From contig CALFYS010000136.1 in the NCBI GenBank assembly GCA_937952245.1, positions 1 through 19,446 of the forward strand: a stretch of 19,446 bases of DNA, read 5' to 3'. Numbering within the stretch: position 1 is the first letter of the stretch; each line of letters begins with the position of its first letter. The notes beneath the pieces are model-generated. The model worked only from the letters and a program-made list of their open reading frames with translations. It had not been told where the DNA came from and made no database searches. Of the stretch, positions 1 through 7,852 are shown in pieces. The translations under genes were made by a program, and so were the position numbers. This DNA is from an uncultured Alphaproteobacteria bacterium (lineage in GTDB: Bacteria > Pseudomonadota > Alphaproteobacteria > Puniceispirillales > UBA1172).

Positions 1-1
1 A

Positions 2-76
2 TGGCTGGGGCGGTAGGATTCGAACCTACGGTACACGATACCAAAAACCGTTGCCTTACCACTTGGCTACGCCCCA
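2..76 (-). tRNA. tRNA-Gln (anticodon TTG)
   Basis: Read on the minus strand this is a complete tRNA. The 7-bp acceptor stem TGGGGCG (76-70) pairs with CGCCCCA (12-6), followed by discriminator G at 5 and a genome-encoded CCA at 4-2. The D-loop has AGTGGTAAGGC, the anticodon loop carries TTG in a TTTTGGT context, and the T arm has the canonical GGTTCGAATCC. TTG decodes CAA and, by wobble, CAG glutamine codons. It lies downstream of the STT3-like gene on the same strand, with a promoter-like sequence in the short gap, so it can probably be transcribed on its own. Confidence 0.97.
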
Positions 77-88
77 ATTGTGAAAAGC

Positions 89-117
89 AACATAACGACT
101 TAGCATCCGGTCTTCAA
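89..117 (-). promoter_or_regulatory. Likely sigma70 promoter of tRNA-Gln
   Basis: On the minus strand TTGAAG (117-112) is followed by exactly 17 bases and then TATGTT (94-89). The first tRNA base is 12 bases further on, which suits a short leader removed by RNase P. The -35 sits inside a small palindrome, GTCTTGAAGAC. The call rests on hexamer similarity and spacing only. Confidence 0.5.
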
Positions 118-141
118 GACTGTTTTTTAACAAAATGTAAT

Positions 142-2301
142 TTATTGCAAAACCTTGTAAACGCGGGCGGCGGGATAATTATCAATGACCAACTCAAGCT
201 GGTCTTTGTTATAAGCCGCCAGATGGAAAAGCTGATTAAAATTACTGTTCCAAAGAGGGTTTGGCACTAAATACAATCGCGTCTTTTGGTCATCGCCATT
301 GATGATCATCAAGACAAATTGGCCTTTCGGGTTGAGCTTTTTTCCTGCCACTTGTTTGCCGCCACGAATTTCAACCATAGCATTGACAATGGTCTTGCCA
401 TCAAGCGTGCCGTGATTGAGGTCAAGCAAACCATGATTACATTGCAATTTATTGGCGCCAGCGTTTTTACAATTCAGATTGATATAGGCGTACCCCCGCA
501 AGACATTCGATGGCGGGGTGATGCCATTGACCACATCATGCTTGCCCAATTTGGCAATTGTTTGCGCCCAACCCTGCATCTGGCTGGTCATCACAAGATA
601 GATTGGACGCTCCGGCAGATCAGCGGTGATAATGGCTTGATTAAGCGCCTCCAAACTTTGGGCATTGGCAAGAATACCTTCATTGCCTTTTGTCGTCACA
701 AATTTGCTTATTTGGATTAATTCTCGCTGATCAGGGCTGACAACACCGCGGGCAAAAAGATGGGTACGGGGTGAGCTTTGTGTTCCGCCATCATGGAAAA
801 CAGCCATGCCACTTTTGAAATGCGCCATATAGCCATAATCCCACCAACTGGCAAAAATCCCGGGTTTGTCATCGTTCAAACGGCGCATTTCTGCAAAGGT
901 TTCAACAGTGGGTCGATCAAAAGAAGGCCGCGGCAAATAATTAATGGAAAGGATTGATGCTGTCCCCATGACCATTACCGCCGATATTGCCAAGACCGCG
1001 GTTTCTTGAATAAAGCCGCGTTCTTTATTGGCGCGCTTTTTCTGTATGTTCGCCGCCAGCCAGCGGGTGACGGTCAAGGCCAGCCACGCCACGCCAAACC
1101 AAACAAAAGGCGCGGCAAAAAACGCAAATCGGCGGCCAGCAATGACAGACAACATCCCCATCATGAAAAACGGCAAGAAAATAAGCCCTTTTTGAGGGCG
1201 AGCGATCAAAAATCCGATAAATCCAATAACGCCAATCACCCCAATAACGGCGTTTGATGTCATTACTTCAAGGGTTCTGATGAAATCAATTTTGCCCAAT
1301 TCGGTGATGGTTGAAAACGTATTGGGAAAAGACAAAGCAATATCATATTTGGTTACAATATCAGCTTGAGTTTTGATGCCTGTTAAGTAATTGAATATAT
1401 CAAGGGTAAATGGCCATACCGTGCCAAAATAAAACAAAGGATTAATGGCAATAATGGCAACACCGGCCGCTAAAGATGCGCGCCGCCAATCGCCTCCTTG
1501 GTGGGTATAAACGCCAAGGCCCAATAAGAGCGGCAATAAAACCACAAAAGGTGATTTTAAATACCACCAGAAAAAAGCCAGCATGGCCAAGGCCATCAGT
1601 AATGAAAACCCCAGCGTCTTGGCCATGTTCCGCTGTCGTGCCGCTAAAAAGACAAAGGTCAAACAAAGGGCAAGAAAAAACACCACCAATTGGTCCGTAT
1701 CAATTCGCCCCACCGATGTTCGGATTAAATAGGTTGAGCTAAGCCCTAGGCCCGTTCCCGCGACCGCGCCTTCAGCAGGGTATCCCGCCGCCCAGAACAT
1801 TAACCCCACCATGACCGCGGTTAAAAATCCGGTGAAAGGGATCATGCTGTTGCCGGCCATCAGCAAATCACCATCATAAAACCAATCGGCAAGATGATGC
1901 ACCACCACAGATAGCAAAGGCAGATCAAGAGCAGATTTTCCTAAAAACGCGTCTTCATCAAACTCTTCATTATGGGTGTTTTGATAGGCAATGGTTTTGT
2001 CGGGATACCTGCGATCTTGTACGAAATCCTGACCCATCACCCCGCGCCCATAATTTTCAGCAAGGCTAAGGAAATACGCGGCATCCGTGGTGCTGGCAAG
2101 CGGTGAGCCATTGGCATAAAACTGATCAGGATTATCTTGCCAATACTGCCATTGCGCTTGTCTTGTTTCATAATTGATCATGCCTGCCAAGAGGATCAAA
2201 ACAACAGCCCCCACAACATAGCGCCAATCATGGCTGGAGGATAAAAACCCTCTATCCATGACTTGATTGTGCCATTGTTTACATTTGATCCAAAAAGACA
2301 T
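142..2301 (-). CDS. STT3/PglB-like oligosaccharyltransferase (GT66), membrane protein
   Basis: About 719 residues with many transmembrane helices and a soluble C-terminal part from about residue 455. The family transfers a glycan from a lipid carrier to asparagine at N-X-S/T sequons on the periplasmic face. Counting from the ATG at 2301, its signatures appear in order: TTDAAYF with D73 in the first external loop; GRIDTDQLV with D201 and D203, the metal site; TITE with E334 in the fifth external loop; GRRF at 389-392; and WWDYG at 486-490, which binds the sequon. The later MxxI motif reads MQGW (575-578). I chose ATG 2301 because AAGGG lies 8 bases upstream; an in-frame GTG at 2310 is inside that site. 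It follows ispE by 80 bases on the same strand. Family assignment is strong. Native glycan, lipid carrier and targets are unknown, and no glycan-assembly genes adjoin it. Confidence 0.9.
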   Translation of the reverse strand: MSFWIKCKQWHNQVMDRGFLSSSHDWRYVVGAVVLILLAGMINYETRQAQWQYWQDNPDQFYANGSPLASTTDAAYFLSLAENYGRGVMGQDFVQDRRYPDKTIAYQNTHNEEFDEDAFLGKSALDLPLLSVVVHHLADWFYDGDLLMAGNSMIPFTGFLTAVMVGLMFWAAGYPAEGAVAGTGLGLSSTYLIRTSVGRIDTDQLVVFFLALCLTFVFLAARQRNMAKTLGFSLLMALAMLAFFWWYLKSPFVVLLPLLLGLGVYTHQGGDWRRASLAAGVAIIAINPLFYFGTVWPFTLDIFNYLTGIKTQADIVTKYDIALSFPNTFSTITELGKIDFIRTLEVMTSNAVIGVIGVIGFIGFLIARPQKGLIFLPFFMMGMLSVIAGRRFAFFAAPFVWFGVAWLALTVTRWLAANIQKKRANKERGFIQETAVLAISAVMVMGTASILSINYLPRPSFDRPTVETFAEMRRLNDDKPGIFASWWDYGYMAHFKSGMAVFHDGGTQSSPRTHLFARGVVSPDQRELIQISKFVTTKGNEGILANAQSLEALNQAIITADLPERPIYLVMTSQMQGWAQTIAKLGKHDVVNGITPPSNVLRGYAYINLNCKNAGANKLQCNHGLLDLNHGTLDGKTIVNAMVEIRGGKQVAGKKLNPKGQFVLMIINGDDQKTRLYLVPNPLWNSNFNQLFHLAAYNKDQLELVIDNYPAARVYKVLQ

Positions 2302-2381
2302 GATGATCACCCTTAAATTATGGGGCTATCATGGCAAAACATAGATGGGGATGCAATCAACCATAATGCCCAAAAGGCCAA

Positions 2382-3251
2382 TTATCTTACTTTTCCTGCC
2401 CAAGACCATGCCATTTGCTGTTTGATATGATCATGAGCCAATATCGCCTGATGGGCGTTTTCAAAAAGAGCAAAGCACGTGGCGCCACTGCCGCTCATGC
2501 CATGGTGCAGATACCCGTCGCGGTCTTTTAATGTTGATAGGCCATCAAGCTGTTGTTTGATCTTATCTTCAATCGCCATGGCAGGGGCGGCTAAATCATT
2601 GCCTCGTTCCAGCCAGGCCATAAGATCAGCCCCTTCATTCATATCATTGGATGGAGAAAGGGCAGCATAATCAAGGCGGCCGAAAACATCTTTTGTTGAA
2701 ACCCCAACCATTGGGTTCACAAGGATCAATCCTGCCGCGGTTACGTCATGAAAAGACATGGGGGTTAAATCTTCACCAATCCCCCGCATCCGCCATTGTG
2801 ACGATTGATATTGTTTTAAACAAACCGGCAAATCCGCTCCGATTTGAAGGCCAATTTCGGCCAGTTTATCATCAGAACATGGTGAAGGGTGAAGCCTGTT
2901 CAGCGCGGTTAAAATCGCCGCCGCGTCCGATGACCCGCCGCCGATCCCTGCCGCAACAGGAATGTTTTTTTCTAAAGTGAGGGCAAAGTTTTCATCCCAA
3001 TTCAAAGCCGTGCGATAAGCATCAAGCGCTGTGATCAGAATATTTTGCGAAAGGTCAGTTGTGTTTAATCCATCGGCTTGCGACCCCGTGATGGTGAGGC
3101 TGTCTTCATGGTCTTTCTCGATGGAAATCTGATCCGCTATATCAGCAAAGACCACCAAGGAATCCATCAAATGATACCCATCCTCGCGGCGACCCGTGAT
3201 GCTCAAACTCAAGTTGATCTTGGCATGGGCTTTGATTGAAATATTGCCCAT
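2382..3251 (-). CDS. ispE: 4-diphosphocytidyl-2-C-methyl-D-erythritol kinase
   Basis: 289 residues, normal for the family. This cytosolic GHMP kinase phosphorylates CDP-methylerythritol in the non-mevalonate (MEP) route to isoprenoid precursors. The N-terminal AKINLSL holds K11. The glycine-rich ATP loop PVAAGIGGGSSDAAA spans 98-112, D140 in GADLPVCL matches the catalytic aspartate, and HHGMSGSGATCFALF is the C-terminal GHMP motif. Its ATG overlaps the stop of the upstream TPR gene as TAATG, which suggests translational coupling. The STT3-like gene follows on the same strand. Isoprenoid supply to lipid carriers such as undecaprenyl phosphate would fit a glycosyltransferase next door, but that link is inference. 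Confidence 0.96.
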   Translation of the reverse strand: MGNISIKAHAKINLSLSITGRREDGYHLMDSLVVFADIADQISIEKDHEDSLTITGSQADGLNTTDLSQNILITALDAYRTALNWDENFALTLEKNIPVAAGIGGGSSDAAAILTALNRLHPSPCSDDKLAEIGLQIGADLPVCLKQYQSSQWRMRGIGEDLTPMSFHDVTAAGLILVNPMVGVSTKDVFGRLDYAALSPSNDMNEGADLMAWLERGNDLAAPAMAIEDKIKQQLDGLSTLKDRDGYLHHGMSGSGATCFALFENAHQAILAHDHIKQQMAWSWAGKVR

Positions 3252-5056
3252 TAATTTTGCCTTTTGCCTGATGCGCTTTGGGATTCAATTTTGGTTTTGA
3301 TATGCTCCAAATCCATATCCTCATCGCTTTGGCCTTCCGCGACCAAATCAAGCGCTCGTTGCCATTGGAAAACCGCTTCACGCGACCGCCCCAAGGCGTC
3401 ATACACATCCCCCAAATGATCGGTGATCAAAGGGTCAACAGGGCGCAACACCACCGCCCGTTCCATAAAGAGCAAGGCTTGATCAAGCCGCCCCAATTTA
3501 AAATACCCCCACCCCAGCGAGTCCATGAAATAGCCGTTTTGTGGTTGCAATTCGATGGCTTGGCGAATGAACCCCAACGCTTCTTCAGGGTCGCCGCCTT
3601 CTTCCAAAAGCCAATAGCCCAGATAATTCAGGGCATAGGCATCCCCACCATTATATTCAAGCGAACGGCGCAACGCGCGCTCCGCCTCTTCTTTCTGATC
3701 AAGACGATCATAGGTAATGCCCAAATAATAGCTCACCGTGGGGTGGTCTTCTTCTAATGACCATGCTTTCAGATAGGATTGCAACGCGCGTTGATATTCG
3801 CCATGCCGCCGTGCCGCGTGACCTTTTTGAATCAAAATCTGAATGTTATTGGCGTCACCCTCCAACAACTCTTCAAAGATCGCCATGCCGTTGTCATAGT
3901 TTTCTTCTTCCGCGCCAAAATATCGTGCTTTTAAAAATTGCGCGGGTTGATACCAAATGCTGTTTTTTGGAATACGCTCATGATAGCCATGGCTTTTTTC
4001 AATCTGATCAAGGTCACGATAATAAAGCCCCAGCATATAATTGATTTTATCATGATCAGGGGCGATATACCCCGCCGCGTGGGCGCGCGCCAATCGGCTG
4101 GTGCGAATAGGCAGCGGAACATTAGCCGCATCAACATAGGCTTCAGCCAATAATGTATTGATGTCTGGGCGATTGAACAATGGCGATGTGCCATCATCTA
4201 AAGCCGATAAGGCGGCGTCTCGATTAAAGTAAGAGCTTAATCGGTTGGTCAGAATGTCTCTTGCCGCATCAACATCGCCATGGCGTGCCAATACCCCTGC
4301 CATGGTCAACGCCGATGTCAGCCCCAATAAGTCTTGGTCCACCGCCATGCGGGCGGATGCCAAAGCATCTTGAGGGCGGCCTAAATATTCAGCGATTAAA
4401 GCCGATTGGGTGAAAATGGCGATGGGCGGCTCAGTTTGGTCATCATGCGCCAAATCAAGCAATCGTGTCAGGCCAGCGTCCCCTTGGTTTTGAAACGCCA
4501 ATGCCCACGCCCCCAAGATTGTTCCAATCGGCTGGCTACCTGCGTTTTCCAGCAATAAATCAGCCACCGCCAATGCCCCCGGCCAATCCCGTGCTTGTAA
4601 GGCCAAGACCAAGGCTGGCTCACTGCCATAATCAAAATCAAACCCCAATTGTTGTGATTTGCTGGCCAATCGCGCGGCGGCTTCAATATCACCATTGATA
4701 AAATAGGATTGAAACGCCAATGCCATCAGCCTCTGGTTTTCTGGCGCGGTGCCAAGGGCATTGTTAAATTCATCGGCGGCTAATGATATGTCTCTGTCCA
4801 GATTAGCCCGATAGCCCATCAGAAAAGATGCCGCGTTTGATTGCTGGTCATAAGGTTCTTGAACATGGCCATCAGCCGTTTCACTGCCCCAATCATATCC
4901 AGAAGCCGTACCAGCATTAGGGGCTGATAAATCAACCCCGCCTGCCCCGGGCTGACAGCCAGCCAGCAAAAAACCTGTCGATAAAATCAGTAGTAAATAA
5001 CGCAAAAGACCCTGTCCTTTCATCATTACTATGACGGATAAGACAGGGTCTGTCAT
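3251..5056 (-). CDS. TPR-repeat lipoprotein coupled to ispE
   Basis: 601 residues from the first ATG. A hydrophobic stretch ends in the lipobox LLAGC with Cys34, so the mature protein is probably lipid-anchored in the periplasm. The remainder is helical and rich in tetratricopeptide repeats. The clearest repeats are in the C-terminal 200 residues, with segments such as YYLGITYDRLDQKEEAERAL, ALNYLGYWLLEEGGDPEEAL, DSLGWGYFKLGRLDQALLFM and DHLGDVYDALGRSREAVFQW. TPR arrays usually bind other proteins; no enzymatic motif is seen. Start choice is uncertain: no clear Shine-Dalgarno precedes 5056, and Met11/Met12 (5026, 5023) would give a more typical lipoprotein signal of about 23 residues. The stop overlaps the ispE start (TAATG), and the ETF-QO gene ends 32 bases upstream. 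Specific function is not known to me. Confidence 0.88.
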   Translation of the reverse strand: MTDPVLSVIVMMKGQGLLRYLLLILSTGFLLAGCQPGAGGVDLSAPNAGTASGYDWGSETADGHVQEPYDQQSNAASFLMGYRANLDRDISLAADEFNNALGTAPENQRLMALAFQSYFINGDIEAAARLASKSQQLGFDFDYGSEPALVLALQARDWPGALAVADLLLENAGSQPIGTILGAWALAFQNQGDAGLTRLLDLAHDDQTEPPIAIFTQSALIAEYLGRPQDALASARMAVDQDLLGLTSALTMAGVLARHGDVDAARDILTNRLSSYFNRDAALSALDDGTSPLFNRPDINTLLAEAYVDAANVPLPIRTSRLARAHAAGYIAPDHDKINYMLGLYYRDLDQIEKSHGYHERIPKNSIWYQPAQFLKARYFGAEEENYDNGMAIFEELLEGDANNIQILIQKGHAARRHGEYQRALQSYLKAWSLEEDHPTVSYYLGITYDRLDQKEEAERALRRSLEYNGGDAYALNYLGYWLLEEGGDPEEALGFIRQAIELQPQNGYFMDSLGWGYFKLGRLDQALLFMERAVVLRPVDPLITDHLGDVYDALGRSREAVFQWQRALDLVAEGQSDEDMDLEHIKTKIESQSASGKRQN

Positions 5057-5088
5057 GACTATATCAAGCCAAAATGTTAATTAGGCCA

Positions 5089-6723
5089 TTACATATTCGG
5101 ATACGCGGGCCCGCCGCCACCTTCTGGCGTGACCCAAACAATATTCTGTGTCGGGTCTTTGATGTCACAGGTCTTACAATGCACACAGTTTTGAGCATTG
5201 ATCTGAAGACGAGGGTTTGAGCCATCTTCTTCACGGACAATTTCATACACACCGGCAGGGCAATAACGCTGTTCAGGGGCGTCATAAACCGCAAGGTTAT
5301 GGTCAATCGGCACAGAGGCATCTTTTAATGTCAAATGCGCGGGCTGATTTTCATTGTGGTTTGTACCCGATAAATAAACCGATGAATTGCGATCAAAACT
5401 GACCACACCATCAGGTTTAGGGTATTCAATTTTGGGCATATCAGCGGCAGGCTTTAACGCGCTGTGGTCATCATGATGTTTGAATGTCCACGGGGCTTTG
5501 CCGCGCAACAGATAGGTATCCAGCCCAGCGTAAGCCATGCCCAACCATAGGCCTTTGTTAAAGCCCGGGCGAATGTTGCGGACACGGTAAAGTTCATCCC
5601 ACAACCATGACTGTTCAATTTTCTCACCGTAAGAAGCTGGCTCTTGGGCGGCACTGTCGCCAGTGACCATTTCAAACACCGCTTCCGCCGCCAGCATCCC
5701 TGATTTCATGGATGTATGGGTGCCTTTAATTTTAGGCACGTTCAAGAAACCTGCTGTACAGCCGACCAAACAGCCGCCCGGGAATGTCAGTTTAGGAATG
5801 GATTGGAAGCCGCCTTCGTTAAGGGCGCGGGCGCCATAAGATACGCGGCGGCCACCTTCGAACACATCACGGACTTTTGGATGGGTTTTGAACCGCTGGA
5901 ATTCTTCAAACGGTGAAAGATGAGGGTTTTGGTAATCCAGCCCCACCACATAACCAACAGCAACCTGATTGCCATTGAGGTGATAAAGGAATGAGCCGCC
6001 ATAAACATCGGTGGATACAGGCCAGCCAACGGAATGCCAGACTTTGCCCGGTTCTGATTTAGCGGGGTCAATATCCCATAATTCTTTGATGCCAATCGCA
6101 TAGGTTTGCGGGTCTTTGCCTTCACGCAAATCAAAGCGATCAAAAAGCGTTTTGGTCAAATGACCGCGGCAGCCTTCGGCAAAAATGGTTTGCTTGCCCA
6201 ACAGTTCCATGCCGGGTTCATAGGCATCTGTTTTTTCGCCGTCTTTACCGATGCCCATATCGCCGGTTGCGATCCCGCGGACACTGCCATCGTCGTTGTA
6301 AAGCACTTCAGCGGCGGCAAACCCGGGATAAACTTCAACCCCAAGGGCTTCGGCTTGTTCGCCCAGCCAGCGACAGAAATTCCCAAGGCTGATGATGTAA
6401 TTGCCGTGGTTGTTCATCTGCGGCGGTGTTGGCAGACGGAAACTGCTGGTTTCGGTCAGGAACATAAAGCGGTCACTGGTGACAGGCGTATCCAATGGCG
6501 CGCCCAGCTCTTGCCAGTTTGGAATCAATTCATTGAGCGCCCGCGGCTCCAGCACAGCCCCTGAAAGAATATGGGCGCCAATTTCAGCCCCTTTATCAAT
6601 CAAACAGACTTCAATGGATTGGCCTTTTTCATTGGCCAGTTGCTTCAAACGGATGGCAGCGGAAAGACCAGAAGGGCCACCACCGACAACAACAACATCA
6701 AATTCCATGGATTCGCGTTCCAT
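5089..6723 (-). CDS. Electron-transfer flavoprotein:ubiquinone oxidoreductase
   Basis: 544 residues from the chosen start, normal for ETF-QO. The enzyme is membrane-associated, holds FAD and one 4Fe-4S cluster, and passes electrons from reduced ETF (fatty-acid, amino-acid and choline-derivative dehydrogenases) to ubiquinone. The N-terminal VVVVGGGPSGLSAA contains the FAD GxGxxG (14-19). GAHILSGAVLEPRAL and the C-terminal ferredoxin-like domain are characteristic. The four cluster cysteines are C488 (YCPAGVYE) and C513, C516, C519 (NCVHCKTCD). The ATG at 6723 is chosen because GGGAG lies 6-7 bases upstream; the open frame runs to 6777 but the extra residues have no family resemblance. It is divergent from the uracil-DNA glycosylase gene and heads the run to the TPR lipoprotein and ispE. 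Confidence 0.95.
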   Translation of the reverse strand: MERESMEFDVVVVGGGPSGLSAAIRLKQLANEKGQSIEVCLIDKGAEIGAHILSGAVLEPRALNELIPNWQELGAPLDTPVTSDRFMFLTETSSFRLPTPPQMNNHGNYIISLGNFCRWLGEQAEALGVEVYPGFAAAEVLYNDDGSVRGIATGDMGIGKDGEKTDAYEPGMELLGKQTIFAEGCRGHLTKTLFDRFDLREGKDPQTYAIGIKELWDIDPAKSEPGKVWHSVGWPVSTDVYGGSFLYHLNGNQVAVGYVVGLDYQNPHLSPFEEFQRFKTHPKVRDVFEGGRRVSYGARALNEGGFQSIPKLTFPGGCLVGCTAGFLNVPKIKGTHTSMKSGMLAAEAVFEMVTGDSAAQEPASYGEKIEQSWLWDELYRVRNIRPGFNKGLWLGMAYAGLDTYLLRGKAPWTFKHHDDHSALKPAADMPKIEYPKPDGVVSFDRNSSVYLSGTNHNENQPAHLTLKDASVPIDHNLAVYDAPEQRYCPAGVYEIVREEDGSNPRLQINAQNCVHCKTCDIKDPTQNIVWVTPEGGGGPAYPNM

Positions 6724-6857
6724 GCCACTCTCCCATTCCCCGAAATGAAATTTTATGACCCCATCACGTGACGGCATCTGACCTAGACGAGACCATACAA
6801 ATCACTATATTAAAAGATGGAAACGCCAAAATTCGCCATAACAAGACATTTATTAGC

Positions 6858-7727
6858 ATGATGCCGCCGCCCTTAAACGAAGATTACAGCCCAGAAGAGA
6901 TGTTGTCCATGCTCCGCCAACAAGTGGAGATGGGGGCGGATGAAGCATTATGGGATGAACCTTCTGGTGTCAGCCCGTCTTCGGCCAGCCCCGATACGCA
7001 TACCCAAACGGTAACAGGGCCGGCAACGGAGGCGTTAACAGCACCTTCATCACCTCCTCAAGATAGAGCGCGCCAAGATTCACCATTTGCGGAACAGCAA
7101 CAAGCGATCACCACCGCCCCCGTTTCTGGTTTGCCATTAGGTCAAGACCACCATTGGGGGGACTGTGCCGATCTTGATCAATTGAAAGAGGCTTGCGCCC
7201 AATTTGATGGTTGCGGGTTGAAAAAAACCGCCAGCAACATGGTGTTCAGTGATGGCAATCCTGATGCTGATATTATGCTGATCGGCGAAGCCCCGGGGGC
7301 TGATGAAGACCGCCAAGGCAAACCTTTTGTTGGTGTTAGCGGCCAGTTGCTTGACCGCATGATGGCCAGCATCGGGCTGAACCGCTCCCATCTTTACATC
7401 AGCAATATTATTTTATGGCGTCCGCCGGGCAATCGCACCCCCACCACTGAGGAAGTCGCCGCTTTCCTGCCGATTATGAAACGTCACATTCAATTGGTCG
7501 CCCCAAAAGTGATCGTGACCTTAGGCGGGTCATCCACGAAAGCATTATTAAACACCCAAGACGGGATTTTGAAATGCCGCGGCAAATGGCATGAATTTGA
7601 TCATGGCGCGGGTAAAATCCCTTTATTGGCAACCTTGCACCCCGCCTATTTATTGCGAACACCGGGGCAAAAAGCCTTGGCGTGGCAAGATTTGCGGATG
7701 CTGCACAACCATATCAAAAATAATTAA
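6858..7727 (+). CDS. Family 4-type uracil-DNA glycosylase
   Basis: 289 residues from the ATG at 6858. It removes uracil from DNA as the first step of base excision repair. The C-terminal 180 residues carry the family signatures: MVFSDGNPDADIM, the motif GEAPGADEDRQGKPFVG (143-159), SGQLLDRM, RPPGNRTPT and ATLHPAYLL. An N-terminal LRQQVEMGADEAL segment and a polar Ser/Pro/Thr/Gln-rich linker precede it. Of the four cysteines that ligate the 4Fe-4S cluster in classical family 4 enzymes, only the second (GCGL) is in place; the others appear as Phe, Trp (LWRPPGNR) and Phe (AAFLP). Start is uncertain: the frame opens at a GTG at 6768, but the added 30 codons are AT-rich, and neither start has a clear ribosome site. 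The first gene of the plus-strand run. Confidence 0.9.
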   Translation: MMPPPLNEDYSPEEMLSMLRQQVEMGADEALWDEPSGVSPSSASPDTHTQTVTGPATEALTAPSSPPQDRARQDSPFAEQQQAITTAPVSGLPLGQDHHWGDCADLDQLKEACAQFDGCGLKKTASNMVFSDGNPDADIMLIGEAPGADEDRQGKPFVGVSGQLLDRMMASIGLNRSHLYISNIILWRPPGNRTPTTEEVAAFLPIMKRHIQLVAPKVIVTLGGSSTKALLNTQDGILKCRGKWHEFDHGAGKIPLLATLHPAYLLRTPGQKALAWQDLRMLHNHIKNN

Positions 7728-7772
7728 ATCCAGATGGGCTTAAGGATTGATCAGCGGCCCCAGCAATGTTTA

Positions 7773-7823
7773 AATTGATTAGGATTTGACCAATTGAGTT
7801 TAATCATTTGGATGAAATCAATT
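7773..7823. repeat. Nested inverted repeats upstream of the lytic transglycosylase gene
   Basis: AATTGATT at 7773-7780 and its exact complement AATCAATT at 7816-7823 flank an imperfect palindrome, CCAATTGA/TCATTTGG with one mismatch per arm, at 7790-7811. A TTGACC hexamer at 7786-7791 resembles a -35 box, but no good -10 follows at normal spacing. This AT-rich spacer could hold an operator or promoter; no factor can be named. Confidence 0.25.
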
Positions 7824-7852
7824 GCGAAATAAAGATGGTATAGGGTTGGCTT

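Noticed and set aside
109..127. Small palindrome followed by six T on the plus strand, terminator-like
   Set aside because: No plus-strand gene is upstream, the loop is only about one base so the hairpin would be poor, and the sequence is better explained as the -35 region of the tRNA-Gln promoter on the other strand.
2..142. tRNA-Gln as an integration site with the STT3-like gene as island cargo
   Set aside because: Integrases normally use the 3' part of a tRNA gene, which faces outside the window. The STT3-like gene is on the 5' side, and no integrase or direct repeat of the tRNA end is visible.
3278..3757. 159-codon open frame on the plus strand
   Set aside because: Antisense to the TPR gene, whose protein has clear repeats and a lipobox. 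The antisense product has no recognisable features.
6106..6564. 152-codon open frame on the plus strand
   Set aside because: Lies wholly antisense to the conserved FAD domain of ETF-QO; a reading-frame shadow.
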